Shown here piece by piece: positions 5,935 to 8,039 of a stretch of DNA of 8,039 nt; the stretch's first letter is position 1; each line of letters begins with the position of its first letter. The position numbers and the translations under genes were made by a program. The DNA is from an uncultured Eubacteriales bacterium (GTDB taxonomy: Bacteria; Bacillota; Clostridia; Lachnospirales; Lachnospiraceae), in assembly GCA_900544525.1 (NCBI GenBank), contig UQVN01000149.1:1-8039 (forward strand). Reading direction: 5' to 3'. Under the pieces are notes generated by a model. That model was not told where the DNA came from, searched no databases, and saw nothing but the letters and a program-made list of their open reading frames with translations.

Positions 5935-5988
5935 AAAAAGACCTTTTTTAAGATAGAAATTACTTCATATCTTAAAAGAGGTCTTTTT
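5935..5988. terminator. Bidirectional terminator between convergent operons
   Basis: The arms 5935-5955 and 5968-5988 pair over 21 positions with one G-U pair, around a 12-base loop. The outer ends are A5 on one side and T5 on the other, so a T tract follows the GACC/GGTC core in either direction. It sits 14 bases after the Gx gene stop and 10 bases after the MATE gene stop on the other strand, and so should end both transcripts. Confidence 0.92.
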
Positions 5989-5998
5989 CATTGTTTTC

Positions 5999-7369
5999 TT
6001 ATTCTTTTTGTGATTTTAATAGTTTTTTAAATTCTAAATAGAATAAAGTGACAGTTGTTAAAACAGCAATCGTATCTGCAATTGGTTCTGCAAGAAAGAC
6101 AGCATTTACTTGATTGGATAAAAAGTGTGGCAGTATGTAAATCAATGGAATTAATACGATAATTTTTCGAAATACTGCTAAGAAAGAGCTTATCTTTGAA
6201 TTACCAAAAGCGATAAATGTCTGTTGGCAAGAAATTTGAAGTCCCATTAAGAAAATAGTTGCCATATAAATACGAAGAGAAGGAACGGTTAATTGAGTGA
6301 GTTCTTTATCAGGAGTAAAAATACCGATAAAGATTGTTGGGAATAATTGTACCAAAATCCATAAAACACTGGAATAAAGAAAACAGGAAATCGTCTGTAA
6401 TTGGAATGCTTTCTTTACACGAGAAAGATTTTTTGCACCATAGTTATAGCTGATAATTGGCTGTCCACCTTGTGTAATACCTTGAAGTGGAAGAAGTGCA
6501 AACTGCATAATGCTAGAAAGAATTGTCATAGCACCAACCGCTAAGTCGCCACCATATTTCAATAAAGAAGAATTGAAACAAAGAACTAGGACACTTTCTG
6601 TTGCTTGCATAGCAAATGGTGCAACTCCTAATGCGATACATGGGAGAAGAATGGCAGGAACGATTTTAAAGTTTTCTTTTTTCAAGTGTAAGGTACTTTG
6701 TTTGCTCGATAAAAACCAAACTGCCCAAATAGCACTTAATGCTTGGGATAAAATAGTGGCTATGGCAGCTCCTTTCACACCCATATTAAAACCGAAAATA
6801 AAAACAGGATCTAAAACAATATTTGTTACTGCCCCAATAATAACAGTTAACATACTAATTTTAGAAAAGCCCTGTGCGGATATAAACGCATTTAATCCTA
6901 AAGTCAGTTGCACAAAAAGCGTACCGACTGCATAGATAGAGATGTACTGTTTGGCATATACGATTGTATTATCACTTGCACCGAATAAATAAAGGAGTGG
7001 TTCTTGAAAAATAAGAACGAGCACGGTTAAAACAATAGAAGTGATAACGAGAGCAGAAAAACAATTTCCCATAATTTTTTCCGCCATTTGATTCTCTTTT
7101 TTTCCCATAAAAATACTAGCTCTAGGAGCACCGCCCATTCCTACGAGATAAGCGAACGCAGAAATAACCATAATAATGGGAAAGCAGACGCCAACCCCTG
7201 TTAAAGCAGTAGATCCAATCTTTGGAATATGACCGATATACATACGATCGACCATATTATAAAGTGCATTTACTAATTGGGAAGTGATAGCAGGAATTGC
7301 AAGAATCCACAGCAGATGTTTAACTGGCTCTTTTCCTAAGTCCACTTCTTTTGACATTGATAGTTTCAT
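5999..7369 (-). CDS. MATE family multidrug efflux transporter (MepA-like)
   Basis: This integral membrane antiporter exports drugs or toxic organic compounds using a sodium or proton gradient. From the ATG at 7369 it has 456 residues, the normal MATE length, with about 12 membrane segments in two homologous halves (roughly 17-177 and 245-407). Visible family features are IPAITSQLVNALYNMVDRMYIG (25-46), the first-helix signature; NIVLDPVFIFG (183-193) at the end of the first half; and GGQPIISYNYGAKN (301-314) in the second. The start is set by GGGAGG at 7379-7384, nine bases upstream, inside the last codons of the repressor gene. A longer in-frame reading up to 7483 would add 38 residues that overlap that gene. 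Only four bases separate the two genes, so they form an operon. Pairing with a MarR regulator resembles mepR-mepA of Staphylococcus aureus. The real substrate is unknown. Confidence 0.93.
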   Translation of the reverse strand: MKLSMSKEVDLGKEPVKHLLWILAIPAITSQLVNALYNMVDRMYIGHIPKIGSTALTGVGVCFPIIMVISAFAYLVGMGGAPRASIFMGKKENQMAEKIMGNCFSALVITSIVLTVLVLIFQEPLLYLFGASDNTIVYAKQYISIYAVGTLFVQLTLGLNAFISAQGFSKISMLTVIIGAVTNIVLDPVFIFGFNMGVKGAAIATILSQALSAIWAVWFLSSKQSTLHLKKENFKIVPAILLPCIALGVAPFAMQATESVLVLCFNSSLLKYGGDLAVGAMTILSSIMQFALLPLQGITQGGQPIISYNYGAKNLSRVKKAFQLQTISCFLYSSVLWILVQLFPTIFIGIFTPDKELTQLTVPSLRIYMATIFLMGLQISCQQTFIAFGNSKISSFLAVFRKIIVLIPLIYILPHFLSNQVNAVFLAEPIADTIAVLTTVTLFYLEFKKLLKSQKE

Positions 7370-7373
7370 AGTA

Positions 7374-7811
7374 TTAAACCTCCCTTTTTTTAAAACGCTC
7401 AATAATTTTAAGCATGGTTGTCTCCATTTGAGAGATTTCTTCTTGAGAAATATCTTGTAATAAAATCTCATTGATTTGCTCAATTTCTTTTTGTAATCGA
7501 AGGATCAGAGGAGTTGCCTCTTTCGTCAATTGAATTCTCTGGATCCGTTTATCTTTCGTATCTGGTAGGCATACAATGAGCCCACGAGAAAGTAAAGAGT
7601 CAATACTTCGACTAATCAGTCCCTTGGATACTCCTAAAATAAGAGTAAGTTGGCTACTTGTATTAATAGAAGTATTATTGGAAAGAAGGATGAGAATCGA
7701 GATTTCGTTCGGAGAAAAATTTTCATCTTTGAATCGTAAATGAATTTCTTGAGCATAAACACGTCTGATCTGAGAAAAATAAGAAAGCATTGTTTCTACA
7801 TTTTGAATCAT
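7374..7811 (-). CDS. MarR family transcriptional regulator, likely repressor of the MATE gene
   Basis: This is a cytoplasmic DNA-binding dimer expected to repress its own operon and to release DNA on binding a toxic ligand. From the ATG at 7811 it has 145 residues, typical for MarR. The winged helix-turn-helix spans about 35-100: TSSQLTLILGVSKGLISRSI (51-70) holds the recognition helix, and PDTKDKRIQRIQLT (83-96) is the wing with its conserved D-x-R pattern. The N-terminal helix (1-25) and C-terminal helices (about 103-142) form the dimer interface. The start is fixed by AGGAGG at 7817-7822, five bases upstream; a TTG reading from 7871 would add 20 residues without a ribosome site. Cys81, next to the wing, is the only cysteine; a redox role is possible but unsupported. 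Upstream lie a consensus promoter and a palindrome suited to autoregulation. The last codons supply the ribosome site of the MATE gene, coupling the two. Confidence 0.92.
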   Translation of the reverse strand: MIQNVETMLSYFSQIRRVYAQEIHLRFKDENFSPNEISILILLSNNTSINTSSQLTLILGVSKGLISRSIDSLLSRGLIVCLPDTKDKRIQRIQLTKEATPLILRLQKEIEQINEILLQDISQEEISQMETTMLKIIERFKKREV

Positions 7812-7932
7812 TAGAACCTCCTTTTTATGTTGAGAGCAGATTTTGCCATGAGAATTACTTGTGCAGGGCAAAGAGTGAATTGCTATAAAATGATGAAAAT
7901 TGTGAGTAGTATCAGATACACACTACATTATA

Positions 7933-7950
7933 TAGTTTACTTGTAAACTA
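7933..7950. promoter_or_regulatory. Inverted repeat, probable MarR operator
   Basis: TAGTTTAC and GTAAACTA form perfect 8-base arms around a 2-base centre. On the - strand the repeat begins at the predicted transcription start of the marR-MATE operon. It also exactly fills the 18-base gap between a weak -35 (TTAAAG, 7951-7956) and a perfect -10 TATAAT (7927-7932) of a possible second promoter. Binding here would block either promoter. A 10-base perfect palindrome, AACTATAGTT (7955-7964), lies next to it over the main -10 and shares the AACTA/TAGTT half. Size and placement are typical of MarR autorepression; the protein-DNA pairing is inferred. Confidence 0.7.
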
Positions 7951-7955
7951 CTTTA

Positions 7956-7984
7956 ACTATAGTTCTCAAAGGTTTCTTTGTCAA
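7956..7984 (-). promoter_or_regulatory. Sigma-A promoter of the marR-MATE operon
   Basis: Read on the - strand, TTGACA (7984-7979) is a perfect -35 and TATAGT (7961-7956) a five-of-six -10, 17 bases apart. Transcription should begin near 7949, giving a leader of about 138 bases before marR. Upstream, 7985-8010 is rich in A/T tracts and could act as an UP element. The rest, to 8039, is A/T-rich with no gene or clear signal. Confidence 0.8.
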
Positions 7985-8039
7985 CAGGAAAAATTAGAAA
8001 AAAGCAAAAAATCAATATTATTATAAGATTTTTTATATA

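Noticed and set aside
6510..6935. 141-codon open frame on the + strand within the MATE gene
   Set aside because: It is a shadow of the MATE coding sequence without a recognisable domain or ribosome site.
7370..7483. Longer MATE start at 7483
   Set aside because: It would overlap most of the C-terminal part of the MarR gene. GGGAGG before 7369 gives the normal MATE length.
1..8039. CRISPR array, tRNA, riboswitch, insertion sequence or defence system
   Set aside because: No spaced direct repeats, tRNA-like cloverleaf, long structured leader, transposase or nuclease-like protein was seen. The only tandem repeat is coding.

Overview
This is an AT-rich window with strong purine-rich Shine-Dalgarno sites (AGGAGG type), frequent GTG starts and tightly packed genes. 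That fits a low-GC Firmicute, most likely an anaerobic Clostridia or Lachnospiraceae-type bacterium. The lineage is inferred from gene content and style, because no rRNA or other marker gene is present. There are nine protein genes and no RNA gene, insertion sequence, phage gene or CRISPR array.

Left part (1-1752, + strand): a short AT-rich promoter region leads into bcp, a thiol peroxidase of the peroxiredoxin Q family. A hairpin terminator follows. Next is aroF, a metal-dependent DAHP synthase with an N-terminal regulatory-type domain, which starts the shikimate pathway.

Centre (1753-5998, + strand): a 105-base intergenic region carries a promoter and an imperfect palindrome. It precedes a compact run of six genes: maf (nucleotide pyrophosphatase), znuA (lipoprotein zinc-binding protein with a His/Asp/Glu-rich loop), znuC (ATPase), znuB (permease), a small membrane-anchored NusG domain II protein and a Gx-family membrane protein. 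Gene spacing runs from a 14-base overlap to 50 bases, so the six are probably one transcript, closed by a 21-bp-stem bidirectional terminator. ZnuA captures zinc outside the cell, ZnuB moves it across the membrane and ZnuC powers the step. The last two genes belong to families that I recall as EetA and EetB of the flavin-based extracellular electron transfer locus of Gram-positive bacteria. Here they appear without the rest of that locus.

Right part (5999-8039, - strand): a MarR-family repressor gene and a MATE multidrug-efflux gene form a two-gene operon, laid out like the mepRA operon of Staphylococcus. A consensus promoter (TTGACA, 17 bases, TATAGT) precedes marR. A near-perfect inverted repeat lies over the predicted transcription start and is a good candidate for the repressor's own operator.

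Most of the window is ordinary chromosomal housekeeping sequence. The points most worth a second look are the His-rich tandem repeat in znuA, the Cys/His cluster at the start of ZnuC, the joining of an EetA/EetB-like pair to a zinc importer, the operator upstream of marR, and the palindrome upstream of maf.
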